Positions 1 through 9,300 of a DNA stretch of 64,000 nt are shown one piece after another. The translations under genes were made by a program, and so were the position numbers. The stretch is from UA16 sp905478895 (lineage in GTDB: Bacteria > Bacteroidota > Bacteroidia > Flavobacteriales_D > Sanyastnellaceae), in NCBI GenBank assembly GCA_943788495.1, contig CALSQO010000001.1, positions 1,426,001-1,490,000 on the forward strand, read 5' to 3'. Each line of letters starts with the position of its first letter. Position 1 is the first letter of the stretch. The notes beneath the pieces were generated by a model. That model ran no database searches, was not told where the DNA came from, and worked only from the letters and a program-made list of their open reading frames with translations.

Positions 1-155
1 TCAAGCGTTAGCGTGGCCAACAACGAGTCAACAAACTTACTGTCTTCACTGATTTCGGGTACTTTCTTCTCTGAACAGCCAAGAAAACATGCGCCCGTTG
101 CAACCAGAAAAGCCAAGGAAAGAGTAAAGGTTGCATTACGCGTCAGCATCATCAT
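1..155 (-). CDS. Lipoprotein, N-terminal part (runs off the window)
   Basis: Reading leftward from ATG codons at 147-155 (three ATGs in a row, so the exact start is uncertain) the protein opens MMMLTRNATFTLSLAFL, then a hydrophobic stretch ending in FLGCSEKK. This is a type II signal peptide with a lipobox at Cys-27 or so, predicting a lipid-anchored periplasmic or surface protein. Only 51 codons are inside the window and the mature part shows no recognisable domain. It is divergent from the regulator to its right. Function unknown; the call rests on the signal sequence alone. Confidence 0.55.
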   Translation of the reverse strand, partial: MMMLTRNATFTLSLAFLVATGACFLGCSEKKVPEISEDSKFVDSLLATLTL

Positions 156-265
156 CTCATCATTGAATATCGTGTGCAAATTACAAATAGGAAATCGCTA
201 TCCCTGCCTCAAAGACATATTAATTCATTGCACATTACCTGCACAAATACCTCAACATTCCCTCC

Positions 266-273
266 TATATTTG
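266..273 (+). promoter_or_regulatory. Candidate -7 promoter element TATATTTG
   Basis: An exact match to the Bacteroidota primary sigma -7 consensus TAnnTTTG lies in an AT-rich, apparently non-coding stretch between the leftward lipoprotein gene and the rightward regulator. I see no clear TTG element at the usual -33 distance, so support is moderate. If real, transcription starts near 280 and translation of the regulator must begin downstream, which argues for the TTG at 330 rather than the upstream GTG at 174. Confidence 0.4.
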
Positions 274-329
274 ACTACTTGATTTCTCAAAGAATTAATC
301 AAAATACTGATTCACAAATAGATAAAGTA

Positions 330-3269
330 TTGACAGGTTCAATTCCCACATTCTGGTGCTCGCGATTATTCCCTCTCCTGCTCCTTCTCTTTGCTTTATT
401 TTTTATTGGCAACAACGGGTGTAGGGCTCACACGGATGCATCTCGCGCAATCATCCAACACTTCGATAGAAAATCCATCGGAGGCGGCACGCATTGCCCT
501 TACATTTCGGTAAATGACCCGAATCGCATCGCGGTAGCCAACAACCTTGGGCTGCTTCTATTTGACGGAAATGAGTGGTCGCTATTGGACTTGCCGAATG
601 GAGCGCAGTCACGTTCGGTTGCGGGATTCGAAGACTTGCTTTTTTGCGGGGGACAAAATTTCGTGGGAATTCTTGATTTCAGCGATGAGCTTGGCATTAC
701 CCGTCCAAAATGGACAGATTGCACTGCGCAAATTTCTGCAAAATCTGGCCCCTTCGATGATGTCTGGAGAATGTTCGCTTCGCCCTCGGCATTAACGGAA
801 GAGGCCAAAGAATATGAGGCGGTGTTCAGTTGTTCGGAATTTGCCGGTTCATTGAGTCGAGAAGGAGAATACCGAGAATGGCTATCGGGCCCCATTCGCA
901 ACTCCACCACCTGGAAAGAAGGAGTGGCATTTCAGTCATCTGAGTCGATTCATTTTTTCGATTGGAACGGATCGGAAATCGAGCGCATCCCCCTGCAAAA
1001 GGACTGGAAAATGGAAGGGATCGCACGCAACAGCGCAAACAAGGTCATTCTCATGACCCATGCCCATGGCTTGCAAGAGTGGGATGGGAACGCTTGGAAT
1101 GAGAGCCAAACAGCCTTGAGCAAGCATCTTCGTGAAGCGCGTGTGAACTGCATCGAAAAAATGAAAGACACTTGGTTCATTGGAACGTCCAATGGTGGCA
1201 TCGTGAGTACGATTGATTTTGATCGATTCCAAATTCCTTATGCCGAGGAATCAGGTTTGATCAGCAACAGTGTTCTGGACATCAAGGCTGACCGAACAGG
1301 CAACATCTGGGTTGGACTGGAGGGCGGTGTTGATCTACTCAAGTACAATTGGCCGCAACGCACCCCATCCGGATTGGAGGAACTCAAAGAGGCTGGGCAT
1401 GCATCCTTGCACCTCTCCAACGGCAGCCGCTATTGGGGAACCTCCCAAGGCGTTTATTTCCAATCAAAAAGCGGCGCCCCCTTGAAAATCATCTCAGATA
1501 TCCCGGGCCCGATATGGTCATTGTCACTGCGGGAAAATGATGTTTGGGTCTGTCATCGTTCGGGAGCTGGAGTCATCTCCGACGGGCAATTTCATTCGAT
1601 CATTGATGAAACAGGCGTTTGGAATATTTGGCCATCCTCCGACCCTAACATTTGGTATGCCGGAACGTATCGTGGCCTGATTCAGATCAAATATGCACCG
1701 CGAGGTCGGCACCCGAAAAGCCGCTGGCAGTCGCTCGGGGCCATGGTTGGGTTTGAAGAGAGTTCGCGGTTTCTGAGAGAAGAATCGCCCGGAATATGGT
1801 GGGTTTCGCATCCTTACAAAGGTGCCTTTCGATTGGAACTCGATGAGCTGAACCGAAGCGTATCAAGCACCAAAACTTACGATGCGTCAGCCGGCTTTCC
1901 AGATCCACTGCAAATCAACATGTGCAACCTCGATACGCGTATGGTCTTTGCTACTTCAAAGGGTTTCTATCAATGGGATGCAGCAACTGACCGCATGATT
2001 CCCGATGGCAGCGCATTGAGCAATTGGATTGACGTTGACCGCTCGTACCAGCGGATTTACAACAGCCCCAGTGGAAACATTTGGATTTTTGCTGATCGAT
2101 CCATTCGAATGCTGCCTTTGGCTGGAGTTTCCATGCTTGACGATCCAAATCCACGGTTTGCATCGATGGGACAGAATCCTGTGCCCACCCCCTTTGAAGC
2201 CATCGAATTCTTGGAAAATGGCCTCGTTTGCATCCCCATTGAACGCGGGTTCACCTACCTCACTCCCGATTTAATGCACCAAGTGCAATCCGGGCCGCGC
2301 GTCAAAATCAGCCACGTCAATCACCTCAATGTTGCGAAATCCCAACTCAGTATCGAAGATGAGTCCATCCGGCTAAAAGCGGGCGTGCATGCCCTCGAAT
2401 TCAAATTGAGTGGACTCAATTCTGACTGGGCAGGACTGATAGAATACCAGTGGCGAATTCAAAACGTTGCGGAACAATGGTCCCGACCCACTTCCAATTC
2501 CAGGATTACACTCTCGGGGCTTCAGCCTGGAACCCATGCCGTTGAATTTCGAGCATTCATTGGAGAAAATATGCCCTGCGCGGTCACGCCTGTGACCATC
2601 TTCGTCAGCGCTTATTGGTATCAGTTGATTTGGGTGCGCATTCTTGGCTTTTTCCTTTGCGCTTCCTTGATTGTTGTTTTCTTCCGGCGCAATCAAGGCA
2701 TCTTAGAAGCCAAACATTTGATTCAAAAGCAAAATGAGCGTGATCAACGAATGAAAACTGAGCAAGCCATGAAGGCTTCTATGGAGAAAACAGAGATGGC
2801 ATTGCAAGCGCAAAAAACAGCCGCAAAAGAGCTCCAATTGGCGGCAAAAAATAAAGAGTTGGCCTCTGCCACAATGCATCTGGTGCAAAAAGCGCAATTG
2901 ATCCAAACCATTGACGCCACCTTGCAATCACTGAAAACACAAATACCATCCAAAAACCAAGCGGAAGTTGATTCCCTCCTCAACATCATCAAAGACGGTG
3001 GGAAGTTGGATGATGCGTGGGATGATTTCACAAAGCAGTTTGACCAAGTTCACGTTGAATTTCACCAGCGCATTACGACACGCTACCCGCAATTGACCAA
3101 AACAGACTTTAAATTGTGCACCTACCTTCGCATGAACCTGTCATCCAAAGAAATTGCCTCCCTCATGTTTGTCTCCTTGCGGGCTGTTGAAGTGAGCCGT
3201 TCTCGCCTGAGAAAGCGCCTCGGCTTGAGCAAGTCACAAAACCTCATCGCATTCATTCAAAACATATGA
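330..3269 (+). CDS. Membrane-tethered two-component-like regulator: beta-propeller sensor, Y_Y_Y domain, LuxR-type HTH
   Basis: A one-protein signal transducer. In order it shows a signal/anchor (RLFPLLLLLFALFFIG), a periplasmic region of about 650 residues with beta-propeller repeats of the Reg_prop kind (for example GNIWVGLEGGVDLLK), a Y_Y_Y-type beta-sandwich just before a transmembrane helix at roughly residues 760-785, a long Gln/Lys/Ala coiled coil to about 857, and a C-terminal LuxR-family helix-turn-helix (NLSSKEIASLMFVSLRAVEV). There is no histidine-kinase domain, so the sensor acts directly on DNA. Its stop overlaps the start of the beta-mannosidase by 4 nt, so the two are co-transcribed and the regulator probably controls the operon in response to a glycan. 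No ATG exists near the N-terminus; GTG 174 and TTG 330 are the options, and I chose 330 because it gives a normal signal peptide and lies after the promoter-like box. Confidence 0.8.
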   Translation: MTGSIPTFWCSRLFPLLLLLFALFFIGNNGCRAHTDASRAIIQHFDRKSIGGGTHCPYISVNDPNRIAVANNLGLLLFDGNEWSLLDLPNGAQSRSVAGFEDLLFCGGQNFVGILDFSDELGITRPKWTDCTAQISAKSGPFDDVWRMFASPSALTEEAKEYEAVFSCSEFAGSLSREGEYREWLSGPIRNSTTWKEGVAFQSSESIHFFDWNGSEIERIPLQKDWKMEGIARNSANKVILMTHAHGLQEWDGNAWNESQTALSKHLREARVNCIEKMKDTWFIGTSNGGIVSTIDFDRFQIPYAEESGLISNSVLDIKADRTGNIWVGLEGGVDLLKYNWPQRTPSGLEELKEAGHASLHLSNGSRYWGTSQGVYFQSKSGAPLKIISDIPGPIWSLSLRENDVWVCHRSGAGVISDGQFHSIIDETGVWNIWPSSDPNIWYAGTYRGLIQIKYAPRGRHPKSRWQSLGAMVGFEESSRFLREESPGIWWVSHPYKGAFRLELDELNRSVSSTKTYDASAGFPDPLQINMCNLDTRMVFATSKGFYQWDAATDRMIPDGSALSNWIDVDRSYQRIYNSPSGNIWIFADRSIRMLPLAGVSMLDDPNPRFASMGQNPVPTPFEAIEFLENGLVCIPIERGFTYLTPDLMHQVQSGPRVKISHVNHLNVAKSQLSIEDESIRLKAGVHALEFKLSGLNSDWAGLIEYQWRIQNVAEQWSRPTSNSRITLSGLQPGTHAVEFRAFIGENMPCAVTPVTIFVSAYWYQLIWVRILGFFLCASLIVVFFRRNQGILEAKHLIQKQNERDQRMKTEQAMKASMEKTEMALQAQKTAAKELQLAAKNKELASATMHLVQKAQLIQTIDATLQSLKTQIPSKNQAEVDSLLNIIKDGGKLDDAWDDFTKQFDQVHVEFHQRITTRYPQLTKTDFKLCTYLRMNLSSKEIASLMFVSLRAVEVSRSRLRKRLGLSKSQNLIAFIQNI

Positions 3270-5854
3270 AGCTCGGCAACAAAAGGCACAGGTTTTTCCA
3301 TTCATCCCGCCATTGGCTTGGGTTCATGGCGGTTCTTTCTGGCGCTGCTTGTAATGTGGCCACGCCACCCACAAATGCGGAAATCGGCAATGTTGTTCCA
3401 CTGAATGATGGATGGGAATTTCAACAAGAAGGCGCTAGTGCTTGGCTTCCGGCAGAGGTTCCTGGAGATGCAATCACGGATCTGTTTAGAAACGGCCAAA
3501 TCGATAACCCATTCCACGGAACAAATGAAGAAAGCCTGCAATGGGTAGCGAATCAAAATTGGATTTACCGGTGCATTTTTGACCTGAAATCTGACCGTAT
3601 ACTGAGCCATTCCTCGGAACTGGAACTGGTATTCGAAGGAATCGATACCTATGCTGAAATCCGGCTCAATGGCACGTTGCTGGACAAAACAGACAACATG
3701 CACCGAACACACGTGCTTCCGGTACCCAAGGAAATCTCTTCACCATGCACCCTGGAAGTTTCGTTGAAGTCTGCCGTTTCAATGGGCCTCAAAGAGATGG
3801 CCGGATTGCCACGGCTGGTCCCTACGAGCAACGAAAACATGCCCCTCTCGCAAAGAACAAGCAGCGTCACGCGCAAAGCCAAGTACCACTATGGGTGGGA
3901 CTGGGGACCACGCTTGGTTTCCTGTGGGATCTGGCGCCCCGTCTCCATTCGCACAACTGACCGCATCGCATCCGAAGAAATTCAACTCACACTGATTTCC
4001 CTTGATGACGAAGTGGCTGTTTACGAAGTTGCTGGGCCCCATGAACTCCAACACGGCAAATTGCAAATCGCGCAATCTGAAACACAGCCTGTGCAATGGG
4101 AAGCAAGCCCTTGGAGCTCTGGAAAATGCCAACTTCGGATCTTTGATCCACAACGTTGGTGGCCTCGTGGCATGGGCAAACAACCGCTGTATTCATTTCA
4201 TTGGAATAATGAAGAGCAGGAAATCGCCTTCCGTTTTGGCATTCGAAACATCGAATGGATTCGTTCGCCGGATGAGTGGGGCACCTCATTTGCTTGCTCC
4301 GTCAATGACCAGATGTTTTTTGCGAAAGGCGCCAACATCATCCCACCTGATTTCTTCCCAACCCGCGCACAAGCTGCCGAAGACCAGCTCATTAAGGCAG
4401 CATTGGACGCCAATATGAATATGCTCCGGGTTTGGGGTGGAGGCGTCTATCCGAGTGACTCTTTCTTGAACAAATGCGATGAGGCGGGACTGCTTGTGTG
4501 GCAAGACTTCATGTTTGCATGCGGCATGGTCCGAGGCGACGCCGCTCACCAATCCAATGTGAGACGCGAAGCAATCGACCAGTTGAAAAGGGTTCGAAAT
4601 CACCCGAGTATGGCATTGATTTGCGGAAACAATGAATCCAAGCACGCATGGGAAAACTGGGGGTGGCCTGAGGCGTTTGATTTGCACGGAGCAGACTCGG
4701 TTGCCACAGAGGCTGCCTACACTGCCATCTTTGACTCAATCCTACCAAATGCCATTGATTCCCTGTCCGACTTGCCTTATTGGCCTTCCTCGCCAATGGC
4801 AGATCCGATTGAAATGTCCGGAGCACTTTCGGGTGATGAACATGCATGGCGGGTTTGGTTCGATACCTTGGATTTCGATTATTACAGCGATCAACCCGGT
4901 CGATTCGTCAGCGAATACGGACTGCAAAGCCTGCCAGACTTAAAAACCTTGCTTGAAGTTGGCATCACCGAATGGGACAGTAAATCGCTGCAATTTCGAC
5001 AGCGCTCCCGCATGGAATGGTTGCAACCTGGCCTGGATGGCTGGGGCATGATGCGCATCTACGCCCGACGTTATACCGCTGACCCCATGCGCAACACGGT
5101 CGATGAAAACGGCAAAGCCCTTTTGAATCGCTGGATCTATCTGAGCCAATTGACACAATCCATCGGTCTGCGCGAGGGAATCGAGCGCCATCGAAACAGC
5201 CGAGGACGAATAGCGGGCTCATTGTATTGGCAGCTGGATGATGTTTGGCCAACCGTGTCTTGGTCTACCATGGACCACGCCGGTCGATGGAAACTGGCAC
5301 ATCACGCCGTGAAACACGCCAATGCCGATCGGCGGGTTATCTGGAGTCGCTCCCATTCGGAAATTGGAATGGCCCAATTGCACAATCAAAGTCCGGAATC
5401 CATTGTGGGATCAAAGCTTGTGGCACAATGGCAAAACGAACGCGGCGAGGTACTGTTCGAAGCTACGAAAACAGCCAATCTCCAACCATTTGAATCCATC
5501 CCACTGCTCTTTGCAGGCGCGCCAGAGGAGGCAGCTCTTATCTCGTGGACGTGGCTGGACCCAATTGGCGAAACAATCGACACAGGGCATCAATTGCAAG
5601 TAAAGCCGTCCTCCATTCGTTGGCCAAAAGCAACGGTAAACATCACCCAAAATGGCAATGAGTTGATGGTATCAACCGATAGCATGGCCTATGGAATTCA
5701 TCTGAGGAGTACAACCGATGGAACGTTTTCTCACAATGGATTCTTGCTTCTTCCCGGAGTGCAGAATGCGCAACACCTTCACTTTACACCCCATTCAGAA
5801 GGACAAGGACTCACTCCGGCATTTAGTGTCCAGCACTTCGCTCAATTCCAGTAA
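3266..5854 (+). CDS. Beta-mannosidase, glycoside hydrolase family 2, exported
   Basis: Hydrolyses terminal beta-linked mannose (GH2 mannosidase subgroup by overall pattern). The N-terminus carries a signal peptide with a possible lipobox (LSGAACNV), then the sugar-binding jelly roll, an Ig-like domain and a TIM barrel. The catalytic acid/base is expected at Glu-457 in CGNNESKHAWENWG and the nucleophile at Glu-550 in VSEYGLQS, both intact. Size, 862 residues, fits the family. The ATG overlaps the stop of the upstream regulator (ATGA), so translation is probably coupled. The pair looks like a minimal glycan-utilisation unit without SusC/SusD. Specificity within GH2 is inferred, not proven. Confidence 0.85.
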   Translation: MKLGNKRHRFFHSSRHWLGFMAVLSGAACNVATPPTNAEIGNVVPLNDGWEFQQEGASAWLPAEVPGDAITDLFRNGQIDNPFHGTNEESLQWVANQNWIYRCIFDLKSDRILSHSSELELVFEGIDTYAEIRLNGTLLDKTDNMHRTHVLPVPKEISSPCTLEVSLKSAVSMGLKEMAGLPRLVPTSNENMPLSQRTSSVTRKAKYHYGWDWGPRLVSCGIWRPVSIRTTDRIASEEIQLTLISLDDEVAVYEVAGPHELQHGKLQIAQSETQPVQWEASPWSSGKCQLRIFDPQRWWPRGMGKQPLYSFHWNNEEQEIAFRFGIRNIEWIRSPDEWGTSFACSVNDQMFFAKGANIIPPDFFPTRAQAAEDQLIKAALDANMNMLRVWGGGVYPSDSFLNKCDEAGLLVWQDFMFACGMVRGDAAHQSNVRREAIDQLKRVRNHPSMALICGNNESKHAWENWGWPEAFDLHGADSVATEAAYTAIFDSILPNAIDSLSDLPYWPSSPMADPIEMSGALSGDEHAWRVWFDTLDFDYYSDQPGRFVSEYGLQSLPDLKTLLEVGITEWDSKSLQFRQRSRMEWLQPGLDGWGMMRIYARRYTADPMRNTVDENGKALLNRWIYLSQLTQSIGLREGIERHRNSRGRIAGSLYWQLDDVWPTVSWSTMDHAGRWKLAHHAVKHANADRRVIWSRSHSEIGMAQLHNQSPESIVGSKLVAQWQNERGEVLFEATKTANLQPFESIPLLFAGAPEEAALISWTWLDPIGETIDTGHQLQVKPSSIRWPKATVNITQNGNELMVSTDSMAYGIHLRSTTDGTFSHNGFLLLPGVQNAQHLHFTPHSEGQGLTPAFSVQHFAQFQ

Positions 5855-5864
5855 CAGGCGACGT

Positions 5865-6314
5865 TCAGCATACCTCCAGCAATGCAAAGGCATGCCCCCG
5901 AAAATTGACGGAATCGCCTGCGGTCATTCCGAGCATCAATTGACCCAGCGGTGAAGCTGCAGAAATAGCAAACAATGGCTCCTCGGCTTCTTTTATACGT
6001 CCAAGTGGAACGGACAAGAAGTAAATCCCTTGCCTCGTGCGCACCGCTGCACCCCAGGCAATAACCGCCATCGGGCTAGTTGGCATCTGCCCCAATTCGA
6101 TCAGTTGTTTCCGAACAGACTCAATCTGTCCTTGAATGTGGGTCAGCTCCTGTTCCATCATCGCCCGACCTGTCTCGTGCTTATCCCCGGCCGAACTCTT
6201 TGTCGCCGAGCCCTTGGACTCCTCCAATTGTGATTGCTCATCGCGCAGCTCATCCAAGCGCATTCGAAGCTGACGATCAATTAATTTTATCCAATGCGTT
6301 TTGGTTGCCTCCAT
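5865..6314 (-). CDS. GreA/GreB-family transcription-elongation-factor-like protein
   Basis: A 149-residue cytoplasmic protein. The first 75 residues form a charged coiled coil (DKHETGRAMMEQELTHIQGQ), and the rest resembles the FKBP-like C-terminal domain of GreA/GreB (PLGRIKEAEEPLFAISAASP, then LGMTAGDSVNF). Such proteins bind RNA polymerase through the C-terminal domain and place a coiled coil in the secondary channel. It is shorter than typical GreA, and the acidic finger-tip residues are not obvious, so it may modulate rather than stimulate cleavage. The ATG at 6314 is chosen because upstream codons overlap the preceding gene's C-terminus. It lies 44 nt downstream of the PKD protein gene on the same strand. 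Confidence 0.7.
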   Translation of the reverse strand: MEATKTHWIKLIDRQLRMRLDELRDEQSQLEESKGSATKSSAGDKHETGRAMMEQELTHIQGQIESVRKQLIELGQMPTSPMAVIAWGAAVRTRQGIYFLSVPLGRIKEAEEPLFAISAASPLGQLMLGMTAGDSVNFRGHAFALLEVC

Positions 6315-6358
6315 GAGATGCCAAAGATGATTCCCCAATGATAACCCTTTGCAAGCAA

Positions 6359-9300
6359 TCAACGCAGCAAATTCACCTGGCCTTTCCATTGCCGGGAAGA
6401 TTCCGGGAAAGTCCTTGAGTCGATTTGCAAGACCCAGGTGTAAATTCCTCCGGGAGCAAAATAGGCACCATCGATACGTGCCTCCCCTACCCAATGCATT
6501 TCAGGGTCCTGGGTTTCCCAAACTTTTTGGCCATATCGGTTATATACCACCAAATCATATCGGTCCACCAAACTTGGGTTGGACAGAACTGGTTTCCATC
6601 CGTCGTTGATGCCATCTGCGTAGCCCTGCATCGGAGGAGTAAATGCGTTCGGCACATAAACTTCAAGGTTCTCGAGCACCTCCACGAACATCGTGAATTC
6701 CTCGGCGCAACCATGTTCATTCATTACCATGAGTATCACTTGATACGTGCCTGCCCCATCGTAGGTATGGTTCGCATTCCATTCTGAAGAAAGTTCTCCA
6801 TCTCCGAAGTCCCAAATCGCTTGGCCGTTATCCGACGTGTTTTCGAATATCCAAGAACTATTCAAAGGGTCAGGGGCATCAAACGTTCCGGCGTAAGGGT
6901 CCGCATAAAAACCAACCGCCGGCCGCGGAAGCACGACAACTGAATCCCCCAACGGCAAAACCGATGTGCAACCTCGATCGGATACCCCACTCAACTGCAC
7001 GTCATACGTACCCGGCCATTCTAGATTCACTTCAGACGTCACCTCATCACTCATAAACACCCGTGTGGAGTCCAGGTGAATTTCCAGGAGCCATTCCACT
7101 GCTCCCTCAGTGCTGTAATCAATTTCCAACAAATGAGGCGCACATCCCATCAACGGACTTGCGGAAAGAGCCAATTCCGGAAGTTCCAGCACTTCAACGC
7201 TATCCAAGGCAAAACTTTGACAACCAAACTCGTTTTCACTCAGCAGTGTAATCGAGTGATCTCCAGAGGTGGATATCTCCAAAACCGCATCACCCGTAGC
7301 TGCAACGAGCGCGCTGTCAATGAACCAAGCCAGCTGAAGTCCATCAACCGCATCGACAATTGGATTGATAGCTGCAGGCACGCCGCAGATGACCGTATCC
7401 GTCAATTGAAATGCCGCAGAAGGAGCGGGCCAAACTTCAATAGAGAAGGATTGCGCGGATGCACACCCCCACTCATTGAGCACTTCCACCTCGATCAGAA
7501 GATCCGTAGCTTCGGCTCCGGCATGCAGCAAAGAGAAACTCGGTGCAAATGCATCGGACTGCTGAGGACCATTGTCAACTGTCCAAGACCACTCGCCTGC
7601 TCCAATCGTTTGATTATCCATGGCAACCTCCAACGGAGAACATCCACTTGTGATGCTGGGCGCAGCGTTGATTGCCAGCGGAATGTGCACAGCAACTGCG
7701 AGCGTGTCGTAACCCACACACCCATTGGCATCGGCACCTTGGGCGAATATGACCTGATCCCCTGGCATCGTCCACTGAATGATTGCAGGAGCCGGAGCCG
7801 CCTCATTTCCCGCATCTGAAGTCCATTCAATTTGAGCTGTGCTCAGCAAGCCAGAAGTTTCCAAATCAAAGAGCATTGAGTCACCCACGCACGCCGATCC
7901 ATTCGATGAGGAAAGCTCCAAAGCAAAAGCCGGGTGAACGGTAACGTCCAAGGCAAAAGAATCCACTGCGCATGCATTCGAAACGGCTAGAAGCACCTCG
8001 AAGTTTCCAGCTTCTGAGAAAGTATGCGTGGCGACTGAATCAAATGCAATTGCGCCGTCTCCAAAGTCCAGTACCCTAGCATCGCCTCCAACGCTGAGGT
8101 CGGTGGCCTTCACATCGAGTGGAAGGCATCCAACAGCGAAGTCCAAATCAAATTGTGCTTCAACGAGGGAAGACTCAACCAAAACAGCCGCAGAATCCGC
8201 AGATGACCCGCATTCATTGGATGCGGTCAGTGCTACCGAAAAGAGACCTGATTCATCGGTGACTTCAAATGTGGGCCAAACCGGCGTGAACCCCGTTGCC
8301 TGTTCTCCATTTCCAAACTCCCAAGTCAATGTTTCTACTTGTCCCTCAGTGGTAAAATCAAATTCGGCCAAAAATGGCGAACACACCGTGCCGGGGCTAT
8401 CGAGCAGCTGTACCACTGGGGTTGCATTGACCTCAATCACATCCTGTGCCGTGTTCGATCCACAATGATTGTACACCTCCATTTCGAGCGTGAAACCCTG
8501 CGAACCTGAAGGTTGCTCAAACACCAATGAATCCCCAGCGTCCAGAACCAATTCCATGCCGTCAAGGCTCCATTGCACTGCATCCACCATGCCCGTTGCC
8601 GCATGGTCAATTCCAATATTCAATGGCACGCAACCCGCATTTTCAGACAAAGTGAATGCCGCAATTGGAGGAGCGAACCATTGCACGTTCTGTTGCGCCG
8701 TGTTCGCGCACCCCCACTCATTGACAACGGTTAAGGACAATTCAAGAACACCCGCTTCTTCGAACAATACACTCACGGCTGAGGTCGTACTGATCAAACT
8801 ATCAGCCAACCACCAAGCATAGGATTCCATGCCTGCAGCGATTGAATTTGTGATGAAAGCTTGACCGATGCACTGCTCATCGATGAACGGAAACGCTGAT
8901 TCCGGTAAATCCCGCATGTGCACGGTATGATTCTCTGAATTCAAACAACCTGTCAGCGAATCTTCCACTTCGTATGCAACCACCCAATCACCTGCACCAA
9001 TCTGGGTGTCGAATATGCCCACCTCAGTGTCCAAAATTCCCGTGCCGCTCCATGTTCCACCGATAGGCGTTGCCAGCGGAAGTGTTTGGTCTGCGTCTCC
9101 CAAACAAAAAGCACTCTCCATTGCCATCGCAATCACCGGTAAATCCAAAACTTCCAAGATGCGTTGGTCCGAAACGAAGCATGAATTTTGCCCCCCCGAT
9201 AATTCAAAGGTATACGTGCCAGGTGCCAATGCTGCGAGCTCAACGACGCCCGCAGAGGCATCGATCAGCGCTGCCTGTTCCAGCGGTCCAACGCCGCTCC

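Noticed and set aside
13..282. 89-codon plus-strand ORF at the window start
   Set aside because: It lies antisense to a leftward ORF with a clear lipoprotein signal and has no features of its own.
7076..7819. 247-codon plus-strand ORF inside the giant PKD gene
   Set aside because: Antisense to a well-supported coding frame; the translation is Arg/Ser/Cys-rich without motifs, as expected for a shadow.
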